A stretch of 64,000 nt of DNA from Acididesulfobacillus acetoxydans (GCF_902729405.1 NZ_LR746496.1:3100001-3164000), one strand, 5' to 3'; positions 19,265 to 29,369 are shown, numbered from the stretch's first letter. Numbers and translations are program-made. The notes: a model not told the origin generated them from the letters alone.

Positions 19265-19729
19265 CTATCCAAGCGACAACATATCTTTCATCTTCGCTAT
19301 ATCACCTTGACATTTTCCGGATGCGAAGTCATATCGCAAAATCAAACAGGTCAAGGCGGCAGGCAGCATCCCCCCAGTCTTTTGCGCCGCATCCGCCACA
19401 TACTCCCCCCAAGCCCTGCGCAAATCCCGCGCTTCGGTCCCGTGCCCGAAAGACCAATTGGCAACGCTCACGAAACGGCTTCCGGCACCGCTCTGCCCGA
19501 GCGCCGTTTCGCGCAGTTCCGCCATAACCTCTATTCCGTATCCTTCATCATCATCAAAATACCAGACAAAATATAGTTTCCTGTACTCCGCTTCTTTGCC
19601 GGCTAACCCTCCGGGTTCCACTGCGCCACCCGCTTTCTTCTCGTTTCCCCACCCATTATACTCCGGTACCGGCAAATGAAAAAGCGCGGGCTGGGTTGCC
19701 GCTCGACCCTCCGGTCGCATCTGACTCAC
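19265..19729 (-). CDS. Hypothetical protein
   Basis: 154 codons, no family recognised. The likely folded part begins near KLYFVWYFDDDEGYGIEVMAELRE and runs through SRFVSVANWSFGHGTEARDLRRAWGEYVADAAQ to the C-terminus with two cysteines (LTCLILRYDFASGKCQGD). The first 45 residues are Gly/Ala/Pro rich and unlike the rest. The start is uncertain: a GTG at 19729 has AAGGAA 12 bases upstream. Convergent with the PBP gene and divergent from pduL. Composition and frame conservation suggest a real gene; no function is proposed. Confidence 0.5.
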   Translation of the reverse strand: MSQMRPEGRAATQPALFHLPVPEYNGWGNEKKAGGAVEPGGLAGKEAEYRKLYFVWYFDDDEGYGIEVMAELRETALGQSGAGSRFVSVANWSFGHGTEARDLRRAWGEYVADAAQKTGGMLPAALTCLILRYDFASGKCQGDIAKMKDMLSLG

Positions 19730-19899
19730 GACCGTTCACGGTTCCTTTTCGACCGTTCACCCTTAGATCTCTTGACTTTTACCAAGACGGAAGTTCTACT
19801 AGCACAAGTTTTCTGAAAGTACGTTTTTGCACAAGACTGGGTGTATAATGTGGTTGAAAGATAAATTTTTACCGCACACTACCGGGGAGGTTGATTGAT

Positions 19900-20499
19900 A
19901 TGACTGCTTTCCAAGTTCCCATCGAGATCTCCAACCGTCACGTTCATCTGACGCAAGAGCATGTGGAGGCTTTATTCGGGCCCGGCTACACTTTGACGCC
20001 GTCTAAGTTTCTGAGCCAGCCCGGTCAATTTGCGTGCGAGGAAACCTTGACTTTGGTAGGACCGAAAGGGAGCCTGAATGGGGTTCGTGTTCTCGGGCCG
20101 GTACGAAAGCAGTCTCAAGTTGAGTTGGCGACCACAGACACTTTCAAGCTGGGCGTACGTCCTCCCGTCAGGGACTCGGGCGACTTAGCGGGAACTCCGG
20201 GCCTGGAACTGGCGGGGCCCAAAGGCAGCGTTATCTTGGCGTCCGGGGTCATCATAGCAGCCAGGCATATTCACATGACTCCCAGCGATGCCGCTCAATA
20301 TGGGGTTGTCGACGGTGCCTATGTGCGCTTTGAGATACCCGGTCTGCGCGGGGGAATCTTCAATAATGTTCTGGTCCGCGTCAGTGCCAATTCTCATCTT
20401 AATATACACATTGACACGGACGAGGGCAATGCTTTTTCAGTCCGCAACGGGGATATGGTCTTGGTTACAACGGACGGGCTGACGCTGGCCGCTCGCTAG
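19900..20499 (+). CDS. pduL: Phosphate propanoyltransferase (PduL family)
   Basis: About 199 residues made of two similar beta-barrel units, each with the metal-binding His pair: EISNRHVHLTQEHVEALFG near the N-terminus and IIAARHIHMTPSDAAQYG in the second half, plus LGPVRKQSQVELATTD (phosphate/CoA site). It interconverts acyl-CoA and acyl-phosphate, here probably acetyl-CoA and acetyl-phosphate for substrate-level phosphorylation. There is no N-terminal encapsulation peptide and no microcompartment genes nearby, so a cytoplasmic, acetogenic-type role is likely. ATG 19900 with GGGGAGG nine bases before. A TATAAT box lies near 19845. Confidence 0.93.
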   Translation: MTAFQVPIEISNRHVHLTQEHVEALFGPGYTLTPSKFLSQPGQFACEETLTLVGPKGSLNGVRVLGPVRKQSQVELATTDTFKLGVRPPVRDSGDLAGTPGLELAGPKGSVILASGVIIAARHIHMTPSDAAQYGVVDGAYVRFEIPGLRGGIFNNVLVRVSANSHLNIHIDTDEGNAFSVRNGDMVLVTTDGLTLAAR

Positions 20500-21064
20500 A
20501 CGCGGCCGGACTTTCACTTGACTTGGTTTCATGACTCTGTCTTATGGCTCAGCCTCGGCACTAACCGCCTTCGCGCAACGAAGTTCATACAACAAACGGA
20601 TCAAACTGGGAGCGTGTATCCGCGCGGGCGGCATGCATGCTCTTCTATTTTTTGTCTCAAGTTGCCAATCTTCTGCGGGACGGGATGAAAACACTTGCGT
20701 CAGCCATTTTGCCGCCGGTCTTGAGCAGGCACGGCGCCGGCTGCTTTTCTGATATGTGTCTTCCGCGACAGGATTCGTCCCAATGGCCTATTCACTCCAC
20801 TTTGTGAATGGGTAGTTGTAAACCAGATGTGAATCAGGCTTGACCAAATCTTAACACGATTTTCGCATAGCTTTAAGGACTCTCTCAAAAACTTCCTTTA
20901 TAGTTTATAGAGGAAGGTTAATACTAAATCTGGTGAAAAGCGGATAATGGATACGAAACCCGCTCTGCCGCCTCAAACCGTACCTGCGTCTTCAGTGCGT
21001 CAGGTACGGCATACGCCCTTTGCGCCCAAGAGCCGAGGCGTTACACCAGAACAAAGGAGATTGC
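20500..21064. other. 565-base intergenic region with three hairpins (leader of the epimerase gene)
   Basis: No convincing gene. Three stems are seen: 20787-20812 (CCTATTCAC/GTGAATGGG), 20891-20916 (CTTCCTTTATA with TATAGAGGAAG), and 20978-21009 (CCGTACCTG/CAGGTACGG). The last two lie just upstream of the epimerase start and could form a structured 5' leader. I compared it by memory with common riboswitch classes and found no match. The ribosome site AAAGGAG directly precedes ATG 21065. Confidence 0.45.
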
Positions 21065-22027
21065 ATGAGAGTATTAGTTACCGGCGGTGCCGGGTTCATT
21101 GGTTCTCACACGGTCGACACCCTGCTCAATCAGGACCACGAAGTCGGTGTATTGGATAACTTTTCAACCGGCAGGCCGGCCAACCTGCCTCTCCGCGAAA
21201 TCCCGGTCTTTGCGACAGACCTGCGTACTTATGACGCTGTCGCCCGGGCCCTTCGCTCCTTCCGGCCGGACGCCGTCATTCATTTAGCGGCCCAGGTAAG
21301 TGCACCGGAATCCTTGCGAAATCCTCGCCTTGACGCCGAGGTTAATCTTATGGCTTCGCTTAACCTTATTGACAATGCCATCCACAGCGGTGTCCGCCGT
21401 TTCGTCTTCGCTTCCTCGGCAGCCGTTTTCGGCATGACCGATCCCGGCGAATTGCCTTTGACCCTGTCAACACCCACTCGTCCACTCTCCCCTTACGGCA
21501 GAAACAAGCTTCTGGTAGAGAAATTCCTGCGTACAGAAAGTCTCACCGCCTCTCTGGAGAGCGTCATTTTACGATATAGCAACGTATACGGCCCCCGTCA
21601 GAATCCTGCCGGAGAGGGGGGTGTAGTCGCCAAATTCTGTCTGGCTGCGGTTCTGGGAGAGCCTTTGCTCATTGAGGGAGACGGACTTCAGACCAGGGAT
21701 TTTGTTTATGTCGAAGACATAGCCCGAGCCAACGTCTTATCTCTCACCGCCGCCACAGGGACTTATTTGGCGGGTAGCAGCCGCGAACACAGCATACAGC
21801 AATTAGCCCAACTCTTTCGGGCGTTGAAAGCAGATATTCACCTGCGTCACACGGCCGCCCGCCCCCGTGATATCCCCCGCAGCTTTTTTGCCCCCAGCGA
21901 TCTGCCAGTCGGCTGGCAACCGAAAGTCCGGCTGCGTCAGGGACTCGCCAAAACTCTGGCTTATTGGGAAAAGAGCGTACAGCCTCACGATTATTTGCCC
22001 GGTCAGGTGAGGAAGGCCGGTCATTGA
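21065..22027 (+). CDS. NAD-dependent sugar-nucleotide epimerase/dehydratase (GalE-like)
   Basis: About 320 residues of the extended short-chain dehydrogenase family: VLVTGGAGFIGSHTVD (NAD Rossmann motif), VIHLAAQVSAPES, FASSAAVFG (catalytic Ser/Thr region), SPYGRNKLLVEKF (YxxxK catalytic pair) and LRYSNVYGPRQNP. It most likely epimerises a UDP-sugar for cell-surface polysaccharide. ATG 21065 is preferred over an upstream in-frame ATG, since it has AAAGGAG and begins the nucleotide fold directly. A glycosyltransferase follows 50 bases later, supporting a polysaccharide role. Confidence 0.9.
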   Translation: MRVLVTGGAGFIGSHTVDTLLNQDHEVGVLDNFSTGRPANLPLREIPVFATDLRTYDAVARALRSFRPDAVIHLAAQVSAPESLRNPRLDAEVNLMASLNLIDNAIHSGVRRFVFASSAAVFGMTDPGELPLTLSTPTRPLSPYGRNKLLVEKFLRTESLTASLESVILRYSNVYGPRQNPAGEGGVVAKFCLAAVLGEPLLIEGDGLQTRDFVYVEDIARANVLSLTAATGTYLAGSSREHSIQQLAQLFRALKADIHLRHTAARPRDIPRSFFAPSDLPVGWQPKVRLRQGLAKTLAYWEKSVQPHDYLPGQVRKAGH

Positions 22028-22077
22028 GCAGGGACCTATCCTGCGGGGTTTTGCCTTATTAGACAATTGCGGAAGAA

Positions 22078-23400
22078 ATGCTGGTGAAGTTAGTTGTGAA
22101 CCTAATTTATGTTACCGCGAGTTTTCCCTATGGCCCAGGCGAGGCCTTCTTAATTCCCGAGATCAATGAGCTCATTAAGCAGGGTCATAAAATATCCATT
22201 CTCCCGCTTTACCCGCGCGGGGACCTCCTTCATAAAGACGCGCTGCCTCTTCTTGCAAACACCGAAACCGTCCCTCTGCTCTCTCCCCGGCTTCTCCTTT
22301 CCGCACTGGTTCATCTTCTAAAACATCCGGCTCTGCTGCCGCAACTTCTGGCTCTGATCGGCCGCGGCCAACCAAAGATCCTGCTGAAGAACCTCGCCGT
22401 TCTGCCCAAAGCCCTATGGTTGGCGCGATTCGCCTCGAAATGCGGTGCCGAGCACATTCACGCCCATTGGGCGACGACAACAGCCACCGCCGCCTGGGTA
22501 GCTGCAACCGTAACCAGACTGCCCTGGAGTTTCACCGCTCACCGTTGGGACATCGTCGAGAACAACCTGCTGCCGCAAAAGCTCACCTCCGCCGCTTTTG
22601 CCCGTTTCATCTCCCTGAGCGGCCTCAGAATGGCGCAAGAGATCACACCGTTGCCAGGGGGCAAATGTTTTGTCTTGCACATGGGGGTTTCCCTGCCCCC
22701 CTCTTCCACCCGACCTCCCTCTTCTTCTCAGTCCGCCTCCCCGTCTCAGCCCTACCCGGGCTTCCGGACTTCACCGGCAGCCGAGGCTCAAGCCCCTGTC
22801 CTCTTTTGTCCGGCAAATCTCATCCCTGTCAAAGGGCACCGCTATTTGCTGCTCGCCTTGGCCCTTTTAAAGGGCCGTCAAGTCAATCCAACCCTCTGGC
22901 TCGCCGGACAGGGCGAACTACTGGGCGAGCTCCGGCACTGCTGCGAGAAACTGGGCCTTGCCGGCCAAGTCCGCTTTTTGGGCCAAGTGGCGCATGAACA
23001 GCTCATAGGTTTCTATGCTTCCCGAACCGTCTCAGCCGTAGTCCTTCCCAGCGTCGACCTGGGACACGGCCTGCACGAAGGAATTCCCGTTTCTCTCATG
23101 GAAGCGATGAGTTTCGGAATTCCCACGATTTCAACCCAAACCGGAGGCATCCCCGAGTTGCTGGCAGACGACGCCGGGCTTCTCGTCCCGGCCAAGGACG
23201 CTCAAGCTTTGGCCGCTGCCATAGAAAGGCTGCTGTCGGACAGCAAACTGAGGGCGGAGGTCGCTCTTAAGGGGTATCAACGCATCTCCGATCAGTTCTC
23301 TGCCAGCCGGACAGCAGCCGAATTAAATATGGCTTTTCAGGGTCACGCCGAGGACCGCAAGAACCGGCGGGCATCCTTCCTTCCCACGTATCTGCTTTGA
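22078..23400 (+). CDS. Family 4 glycosyltransferase
   Basis: 440 residues with a GT-B fold. The N-terminal domain begins IYVTASFPYGPGEAFLIPEINEL and includes HIHAHWATTTATAAW; the C-terminal domain has VLFCPANLIPVKGHRYLLLAL, LWLAGQGELLGEL, VRFLGQVAHEQLIGFYAS and HEGIPVSLMEAMSFGIPTIS with GGIPELL (nucleotide-sugar binding). Retaining transferase acting at the cytoplasmic membrane face; sugar and acceptor unknown. Between the domains is a low-complexity Ser/Pro stretch (residues about 205-230; DNA 22690-22780) that looks like an expansion. It follows the epimerase on the same strand. Confidence 0.9.
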   Translation: MLVKLVVNLIYVTASFPYGPGEAFLIPEINELIKQGHKISILPLYPRGDLLHKDALPLLANTETVPLLSPRLLLSALVHLLKHPALLPQLLALIGRGQPKILLKNLAVLPKALWLARFASKCGAEHIHAHWATTTATAAWVAATVTRLPWSFTAHRWDIVENNLLPQKLTSAAFARFISLSGLRMAQEITPLPGGKCFVLHMGVSLPPSSTRPPSSSQSASPSQPYPGFRTSPAAEAQAPVLFCPANLIPVKGHRYLLLALALLKGRQVNPTLWLAGQGELLGELRHCCEKLGLAGQVRFLGQVAHEQLIGFYASRTVSAVVLPSVDLGHGLHEGIPVSLMEAMSFGIPTISTQTGGIPELLADDAGLLVPAKDAQALAAAIERLLSDSKLRAEVALKGYQRISDQFSASRTAAELNMAFQGHAEDRKNRRASFLPTYLL

Positions 23401-23444
23401 TGACCGACTTTTTTGCCTTGTTTAAATGAGCGGCATCCGGCTCC

Positions 23445-24296
23445 TCAGCCGGGCTCTCCGCAACTCGCAGATTCAGCCAGCCACTTTTCTGCCGCGTAAT
23501 CAAGCGGCAGAGTGCGAATGTCTTCCCAGACCCAATCATCCACCCAACGCTCTCTGGCGTCAAACTCCTTGAAATATCCCCCACATGTTTGGCAAACCAC
23601 TATCTCCACGCCGGGGTAACTTTCCGACCGGAGATAAGTTTGCTCCTTAGCTTGCTCACTTCCGCAGAGAATACAACCCACCCGCTTACCTGCCCACTCG
23701 TGACCGCAAACCCGGCAGAAGAGATGGCGTTTCCCCACTGGCGGCAAGACCAGGGAAAGGAGCGATTGCTCACCGCAGACCGGACAAACAGGCGATAGCC
23801 AATTGTGCCCCGCCGCCTCCAGCTCTTCGGCAGAGTACTGCCGTCTGGCCAGTCCAGCAACCCCGGCCAAAGCAATCCGCAGCCGTCCCAACATGTCCGC
23901 TTCCGCCAAGGTCCCGCTCGCTTTAAACTGCTCAAACCGCTGAACCGTTTCCTCAGGGCTGCAAGCCCGCCCTGAGGCGGCATTAAGCTTGTGCCAAAGT
24001 TCAATCACACTTTTCTCCGGCAAGCGCCCGATCGTAAAGTAGGGGCGTATTGCCCGGCTCTCGGGCTCACGGCGCCCGTCATCATATGTTTCCCGCGCGT
24101 CGGCAGACCTCTTCGAGCGCAGGTCCCCGGAAGCCGACGCATTCTCAGCCTGCCACGCCAGAACAATCTCCTGTAAGAGCCGGTAAATTCTCCGGGCCTC
24201 CCCCAAATCCGGTTCTTCCGTCCGGCTGGCTTTCTGCCTTTGACCCCGGACTCCATCCGCCACCACTTTTAAGACGTCTCCCCTATGCTCGCTCAT
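23445..24296 (-). CDS. fdhE: Formate dehydrogenase accessory protein FdhE
   Basis: 283 residues. The C-terminal half has the four paired cysteines of FdhE: CPVCGEQSLL, FCRVCGHEW, CILCGSEQ and VVCQTCGGYFKEFD, which bind iron or zinc. FdhE is needed to mature respiratory (membrane) formate dehydrogenases. The ATG has GGGAGG eight bases upstream. It closes the fdnGHI cluster, 69 bases after the cytochrome subunit, on the same strand. The N-terminal part is variable and is not compared further. Confidence 0.9.
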   Translation of the reverse strand: MSEHRGDVLKVVADGVRGQRQKASRTEEPDLGEARRIYRLLQEIVLAWQAENASASGDLRSKRSADARETYDDGRREPESRAIRPYFTIGRLPEKSVIELWHKLNAASGRACSPEETVQRFEQFKASGTLAEADMLGRLRIALAGVAGLARRQYSAEELEAAGHNWLSPVCPVCGEQSLLSLVLPPVGKRHLFCRVCGHEWAGKRVGCILCGSEQAKEQTYLRSESYPGVEIVVCQTCGGYFKEFDARERWVDDWVWEDIRTLPLDYAAEKWLAESASCGEPG

Positions 24297-24365
24297 TGTC
24301 TGCCTCCCACCGGACCGAAACTCACGCTTACATACGCTCCTAATCGAATCACGAGACTCCCGCTT

Positions 24366-25079
24366 CTACAAGTGGAAGCGGTTCCCCGTACTCTTGACCT
24401 CATTATACCAAGCGGCATGATGGGATTGGGCAAATTTCACGGGGACATAGCCGTTTAGCATACCAAAAATTGACGCGCGGGAATCGGGGTGCAGAAGACC
24501 GAGGTACATATGCCCGATCACCGCCGCCGTCATCACAAACATCGACAAATCGTGAATAGGGTAAGCCCAGCGCACAAGTCCGGGCGGAAAACTCCCCCGA
24601 AACCACATGACAATCCCGCTTAAAGTGATGAAAACGGAGCCGAAGATCGTGAGCAGCGAATTGATCTTCTCACCGCCGTTAAACTTTCCCTGAGGCGGAT
24701 ACTCGCCATGCCCGCCGAAAAATTCTTTCGGGAAAGCGCCGATGTGCCGCCGGTCAGCCTTCGAAAAACTGAAGGCCGATTTCAACCATTCCCAATGGTA
24801 GCGGGGATCCCCGATGAAGAACATGGCGGCTACTACGACAACGAAAATCACGGCGACCACGCGGTGGATCACCCTGGCTGCTTGAACTCCGCCGAAGAGA
24901 GAAAGGACTGGGCGAAACCACAAACTCAAAATTCCCAGACCCGTAATCAGCAGGAGAAAGAAAGAAATCGCGTGCACCCAGTGACTGAACCGCTCCCCGC
25001 GCGTAAAACGCAAAACCCGATCTTGCTCTGCCGCAGCCGAGCTTTTTGAACCTTTTCCCTGTCTGTCCTCAGCAGCCAC
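24366..25079 (-). CDS. fdnI: Formate dehydrogenase gamma subunit, cytochrome b556
   Basis: 237 residues with four membrane helices. Histidine-bearing segments typical of the family are RGERFSHWVHAISFFLLLITGLGIL, ARVIHRVVAVIFVVVVAAMFFIGD, FGSVFITLSGIVMWF and YPIHDLSMFVMTAAVIGHMYLGLLH; the histidines ligate two b hemes. It passes electrons from the FdnH iron-sulfur subunit to menaquinone. GTG start, overlapping the fdnH stop by one base (TAGTG), so translation is coupled. The N-terminal 25 residues are polar and cytoplasmic. Confidence 0.93.
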   Translation of the reverse strand: MAAEDRQGKGSKSSAAAEQDRVLRFTRGERFSHWVHAISFFLLLITGLGILSLWFRPVLSLFGGVQAARVIHRVVAVIFVVVVAAMFFIGDPRYHWEWLKSAFSFSKADRRHIGAFPKEFFGGHGEYPPQGKFNGGEKINSLLTIFGSVFITLSGIVMWFRGSFPPGLVRWAYPIHDLSMFVMTAAVIGHMYLGLLHPDSRASIFGMLNGYVPVKFAQSHHAAWYNEVKSTGNRFHL

Positions 25080-25903
25080 TACTTTTTCCCTCCTTTCGCA
25101 GAACGGCGTTCCCCGCCGTCCGGCGGACCGCCTTCCCGCCGATAACCGCCTCGGAGCAAGTTACCCAAGACTCCGACGACCACTGCGGCCGCGGCCCCGC
25201 CCACGGCCACAGTTCCCACCGGCCGGATGACATCTTGCCACAGCGTCAGAGAGACGGGAACGGCCGGGTGCTGCGGCAAATGGTAGACCTCAGGCGCATC
25301 GAGCAGGAGATAGACATAGGTCGTCCCTCCCATCTCCTGCTCGCCGTAAAGCCGGGCCCGGGGGTAACGCCGGCGGACTTCGTTCAGACGCTCTTTCGCT
25401 TTGGCCAGCAGCGCTTCCCGCTCTCCGTATTGAAGAGCACCGGGCTGACAGGTCTGGACGCAGGCCGGGGTCAAACCGTTCTCCACCCGGTCCACGCAGC
25501 CGGTACACTTGTAGGCCTTTTTGCGAACGGCATCCACTTTAGGTACCCCGAAGGGGCAGTTTTCCGCACAATACCCGCAGCCGATGCATTTGTCCTGATC
25601 AATGACCACCAGACCGTCAGCACTCTTGCTGATGGCTTTCGATGTACAGGCTTTGAGACAGGCGGGATCCCCGCAGTGAAAACACTGAGCCTTGCGCATA
25701 AAGAAATCCATGGTTTTGTTGCGGTACAGTTCGATAAAGGTCACATAGGTCCAGGTCTTGGGGGTGAAATCCTTCATGGTCTGATAGCTCTCAATGAGAT
25801 GGGTCTTCTCAGCCGGCAGATCGTTCCATTCCTTGCAGGCGACCGTACAGGCTTTACACCCCGTGCACTTGGATGTATCCGCAAAAATCATTTTTCTCGC
25901 CAT
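25079..25903 (-). CDS. fdnH: Formate dehydrogenase iron-sulfur (beta) subunit
   Basis: 274 residues with four [4Fe-4S] motifs: CTGCKACTVACKEW, CFHCGDPACLKACT, CIGCGYCAENCPFG and CTGCVDRVENGLTPACVQTC. A single hydrophobic anchor follows near the C-terminus (VGTVAVGGAAAAVVVGVLG), then a charged Gly/Lys tail. It wires the catalytic subunit to the cytochrome. Its ATG comes one base after the fdnG stop. Like other FdnH proteins it has no export signal of its own and is carried by the Tat signal of FdnG. Confidence 0.95.
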   Translation of the reverse strand: MARKMIFADTSKCTGCKACTVACKEWNDLPAEKTHLIESYQTMKDFTPKTWTYVTFIELYRNKTMDFFMRKAQCFHCGDPACLKACTSKAISKSADGLVVIDQDKCIGCGYCAENCPFGVPKVDAVRKKAYKCTGCVDRVENGLTPACVQTCQPGALQYGEREALLAKAKERLNEVRRRYPRARLYGEQEMGGTTYVYLLLDAPEVYHLPQHPAVPVSLTLWQDVIRPVGTVAVGGAAAAVVVGVLGNLLRGGYRREGGPPDGGERRSAKGGKK

Positions 25904-25904
25904 C

Positions 25905-28900
25905 CTACGCCCTCCTCACATTGACCAGGCAGACTTTCGTCTCCGGGGTCCCCGCCCCCGGATCCAAGGAGGCAATAGTCAACTCATTCGTGCTGGGACC
26001 GGGGCTTAGAGAGGCAAAGCCCCAACTCCAGGGCATACCAATCGTCTCCGTCTCCCTGCCGTTAACTTTGTAAGTCTGGAGGCGGTCTGTCACCAGACAG
26101 CGTACCGTCACTTTCCCCCGGGCAGAGGAAACTTCCACCTTGTCCCCTTCGCGCACGCCGATTTTAGCAGCCAGGTTCCTGCTCATCTCGGCAAAAGGCT
26201 CCGGCATAAGCTCGTTGAGCCAGGGAATATTCCGGGTGACACCCCCGGCACAGAACTGTTCCACAACGCCGTAGGTCGTAAGGACATAAGGGAAGTCCTC
26301 CGCTTTCCCCTTTTTTTGGATCTCCGGAAACGCAGACGGAACCAGAGCAGTCGGACTGGCCGAAACTTGCGCATGCAAGAGGTTCTCCGTGGGGCTCTCC
26401 GTCGGCTCATAAAACTCCGGCAACGGACCGTCGACACAGAGACCGGCCGGGCGGATGCCGATGACAGGCTGCCCGTTCGCGGGAGGTGCCGCGGGCAGAC
26501 CACTCGTATACTTGGCGGCAAAGAGACGCCCTAATCCCTCCGGATTCATGCGGAAAGACTGCTTTCCTTCCGGTGTCTTGGGGCCTTTGGTTTTATCCAC
26601 GACATCCGGACCGTCATTCCCCAGCCAGAGACTTTTCGCGCTATCCCACCAAACGAGCTTGCGCCTCGGATCAACCGGCTGCCCGTCGACATCACAGGAA
26701 GCGCGGTTGTAGAGAATACGGATATTGGCGGGCCAGGCAAAAGACCAGTTATTGAAGAGCCCCAAATGGGACGGGTCAGTGTTGTTGCGCCGAGCCGCCA
26801 AATTGCCGTTGCCCGTGACGCCGGCATAAATCCAACAACCGGTGGACACATCCCCCACAGGCGCTTTCAGGTAATCCGCCAAGGTCGGCAGCAGCTTGCC
26901 GCTAGTTTCATCGTACCCGTTCAGTTCTTGCAGAACTTTCAAGGCACTCGGTTCTTCGCCGTAGTCCCAGCGGGCCTTGAGAATCGGGGCGTCTTTGGCC
27001 GCAGCGCTTCCCGCATAGAGCCGGCGAATCCTCTTAAACAGGGCGTCCAGCAGATCTAAATCGGGCTTGGCCTCGCCCAAGGGTTTTATGGCCGCTTCTT
27101 TCCACTGAATCCAGCGCGAAGAATTAGTCAGGGAACCCGCTTTTTCATAGACAAAGGCGGCGGGAAACATAATGACTTCCGTCTTGATCTCCGAGGGATT
27201 GACACCGGGCTCCCGCCAGAACTGGGCCGTTTCGACTTCAAACAGATCGGAGACAACCATCATGTCGAGCTTGGTCAGGGCCGAGCGCACGAGCTGCCGA
27301 TTAGCAATAGAAACAAGCGAGTTGGAACCCATGTTGAAAAGGAGCTTGAACTGCCCTTTCTCCATTAGTTCGAACATCTTCACCATGGTGGCGTTCATAG
27401 CCGGGTTGATCTTGGGCAAATAGTCGAAAGCGTAGTCGTTGGCTTTGGTCGCGTTTTCACCATACCAAGCTTTTAACAGAGAAACCAAGGGCTTCACCTG
27501 AATCGACCCGTTGCGGGCCGCATAATCCTGCAGGTTCTTGTCCGTACTAATCGGCGCCGGTAAATAGCCCGGCAGGTTATTAAAAAGATTCGCCATATCG
27601 GTCGAACCCTGAACGTTGGGTTCTCCCCGCAAGGCATTGACTCCTCCTCCCGCTTTGCCGATATTGCCCAGGAGAAGCTGAATAATAGCATAAGCCCGGA
27701 TTCCCTGCACCGCCGTAGTGTGCTGGGTCATACCCAAAGCGTAAAGAATCGTACCCGGCTTCCTCTTGGCGAACGTCTCGGCGATTAACTCAATCGTCTG
27801 GGCCGGGATGCCGGTAATTTTTTCGGCAGTCTCAAAACTATAACGGGAATAGTGTGCTTTGAGTTTGGCGAAGACAGAATCCGGGTCTTCCAGAGAGGCC
27901 GCGGTCAAAGGCTTTTGGTCAGGACCCAGCTGATAGCTCCAGCTATCCACCCCGTACTTACGGCTCTTAATGTCAAAACCGGAAAAGAGCCCCTCATCAA
28001 ACCTGTAATCCCGATTGACTTTCAACAAAGCGTTTGTGTAATTGAGGACGTATTCTTCATCATAGAGTTTGTTGACAATGACGTAATTTATGATGGCACC
28101 CAGGTAGGCAATATCAGTCCCCGGGCGTATTTGAGCGAAGACGTCGGCTTTACTGGCGGTCCGGGTGAAACGCGGATCGACCACGATCATCTTGGCACCC
28201 TTCGCCTTGGCTCGGTTTATCCAACGCATGGCAATGGGATGATTTTCGGCACAGTTGCTGCCGGCGACGAGAAAGACTTCCGCATTTTGCAGATCAGACC
28301 AGGAATTCGTCATGGCTCCCCGGCCAAACGAGGGTGACAAACTTGCCACCGTCGGGGCGTGTCATATACGGGCCTGGTGTTCGTTATAAGGAACACCCAG
28401 TACCCGGCAGAACTTGGAAATGAGGTACGACTCTTCATTATCTACTTCCGCTGAACCCAGAAAAGCAATCCCCTCCGCGCGGTTCACGGTATAAGAAATC
28501 GAATGCCCGCTTTTGGCATCGGGGGTCTCTTCACTGGAAAGCCAGGTTGCGTCCCTCACCTCTTTAACTTTTTCAGCCACTCGGTCCAGGGCGTCTTCCC
28601 AGGTAATCTCTTCCCAATCCTTCGCACCCGGAGCCCGGCGGCGGGGTTTCACCACCCGCTGCGGGGAATAGGCCACGGCGCCTAAGCTTGCGCCTTTGGG
28701 GCAAAGTGTCCCCTCATTGGTCGGGTGATCCGGGTCCCCTTCAAGATGAATCAGCTTACCCTCTTTGACATATAAGAGCATCCCGCACCCGCCTGAACAG
28801 AAATGACAAATGCTCGGGATCTTTTGGCACCCATCGATTTTCAAGGTATAACCCTTGGCCTGCGCAGCCGCCGGATCGATCCCGACCCCGGCGGCCAGAG

Positions 28901-28952
28901 CCACAACGGACAAGCCCGTCAATTTCAGAAAACCGCGGCGCGTAACGTCCAC
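25905..28952 (-). CDS. fdnG: Formate dehydrogenase catalytic subunit, selenocysteine-containing (UGA at 28362-28364)
   Basis: One gene of 1016 codons read through an in-frame TGA: codon 197 lies in QARI-Sec-HAPTVASLSPSFGRG, matching the selenocysteine site of FdnG-type enzymes. N-terminus MDVTRRGFLKLTGLSVVALA is a twin-arginine signal, so the enzyme acts outside the membrane. The [4Fe-4S] site is SICHFCSGGCGMLL with LCPKG. Downstream are molybdopterin-binding stretches (VAGSNCAENHPIAMRWI, ALGMTQHTTAVQGIRA, KAGGGVNALRGEPNVQGSTD). It oxidises formate to CO2. A hairpin fit for SECIS follows the UGA at once. Heads fdnG-fdnH-fdnI-fdhE. Automatic annotation would split it in two or truncate it. Confidence 0.95.
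28333..28350 (-). promoter_or_regulatory. Candidate bacterial SECIS hairpin of fdnG
   Basis: In the mRNA, 11 bases after the UGA, GGTG and CACC enclose GCAAGTTTGT, giving a short stem with a G/U-containing apical loop at the distance expected for bacterial SECIS elements bound by SelB. It lies within the coding sequence. Confidence 0.65.
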
Positions 28953-29019
28953 CTGTCGTACCCCTTTCTTTCTCCTTCTTACTTGCTTGCTTTCTTCGAG
29001 TTATTCCTCCTCCGGCCCG

Positions 29020-29225
29020 GACCTTTTCCTGCCGACTCCTTTTCCGACCCGAATCTCCCCCGACCCATTCCCTCTCCTGCCCAGTCCTTCTTCGCCCCGC
29101 TCCTCCTCCGACCCGCTTGCTCTCCTGCCCGGTCCTTCTCCGACCCAAACCTCCTCCGACCCGCTCCCTCCCCTGCCCGGTCCTCCCCAAACTTGGCTTC
29201 CTCTGACCCGTTGCTTGCCGCTTTC
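29020..29225. repeat. Degenerate tandem repeat in the fdnG leader
   Basis: Units of about 28-35 bases built on CCGACCCG, TCCTGCCCGGTCCTTC and CCTCC recur at least five times, for example around 29085-29190. On the minus strand they precede the fdnG start by 70-270 bases. The frames carry only low-complexity translation. Confidence 0.8.
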
Positions 29226-29340
29226 CTCAGCCTCTTTCTCGGCAGCTTTTTTCCGGTTACTTGGTCTTACTCGAGCCTCTGCACTTCTTGAACCGTGAGT
29301 CAGACTTCTTGGCCTGGCAAGCTTTCTGACAGCGCTTTTT

Positions 29341-29369
29341 CGAATATGGACATATTATGCTAATATTCG
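29341..29369. promoter_or_regulatory. Inverted repeat, candidate operator
   Basis: CGAATAT and ATATTCG, 15 bases apart, in AT-rich DNA between the Cache-HAMP-HTH regulator gene and the fdn operon. It could be the regulator's binding site; this is positional inference. Confidence 0.35.

Noticed and set aside
20930-21015. Cyclic-di-GMP or other known riboswitch
   Set aside because: No conserved core of the classes I know could be matched.
25046-25924. 292-codon plus-strand frame opposite fdnH
   Set aside because: Antisense shadow; the minus strand has four ferredoxin motifs.
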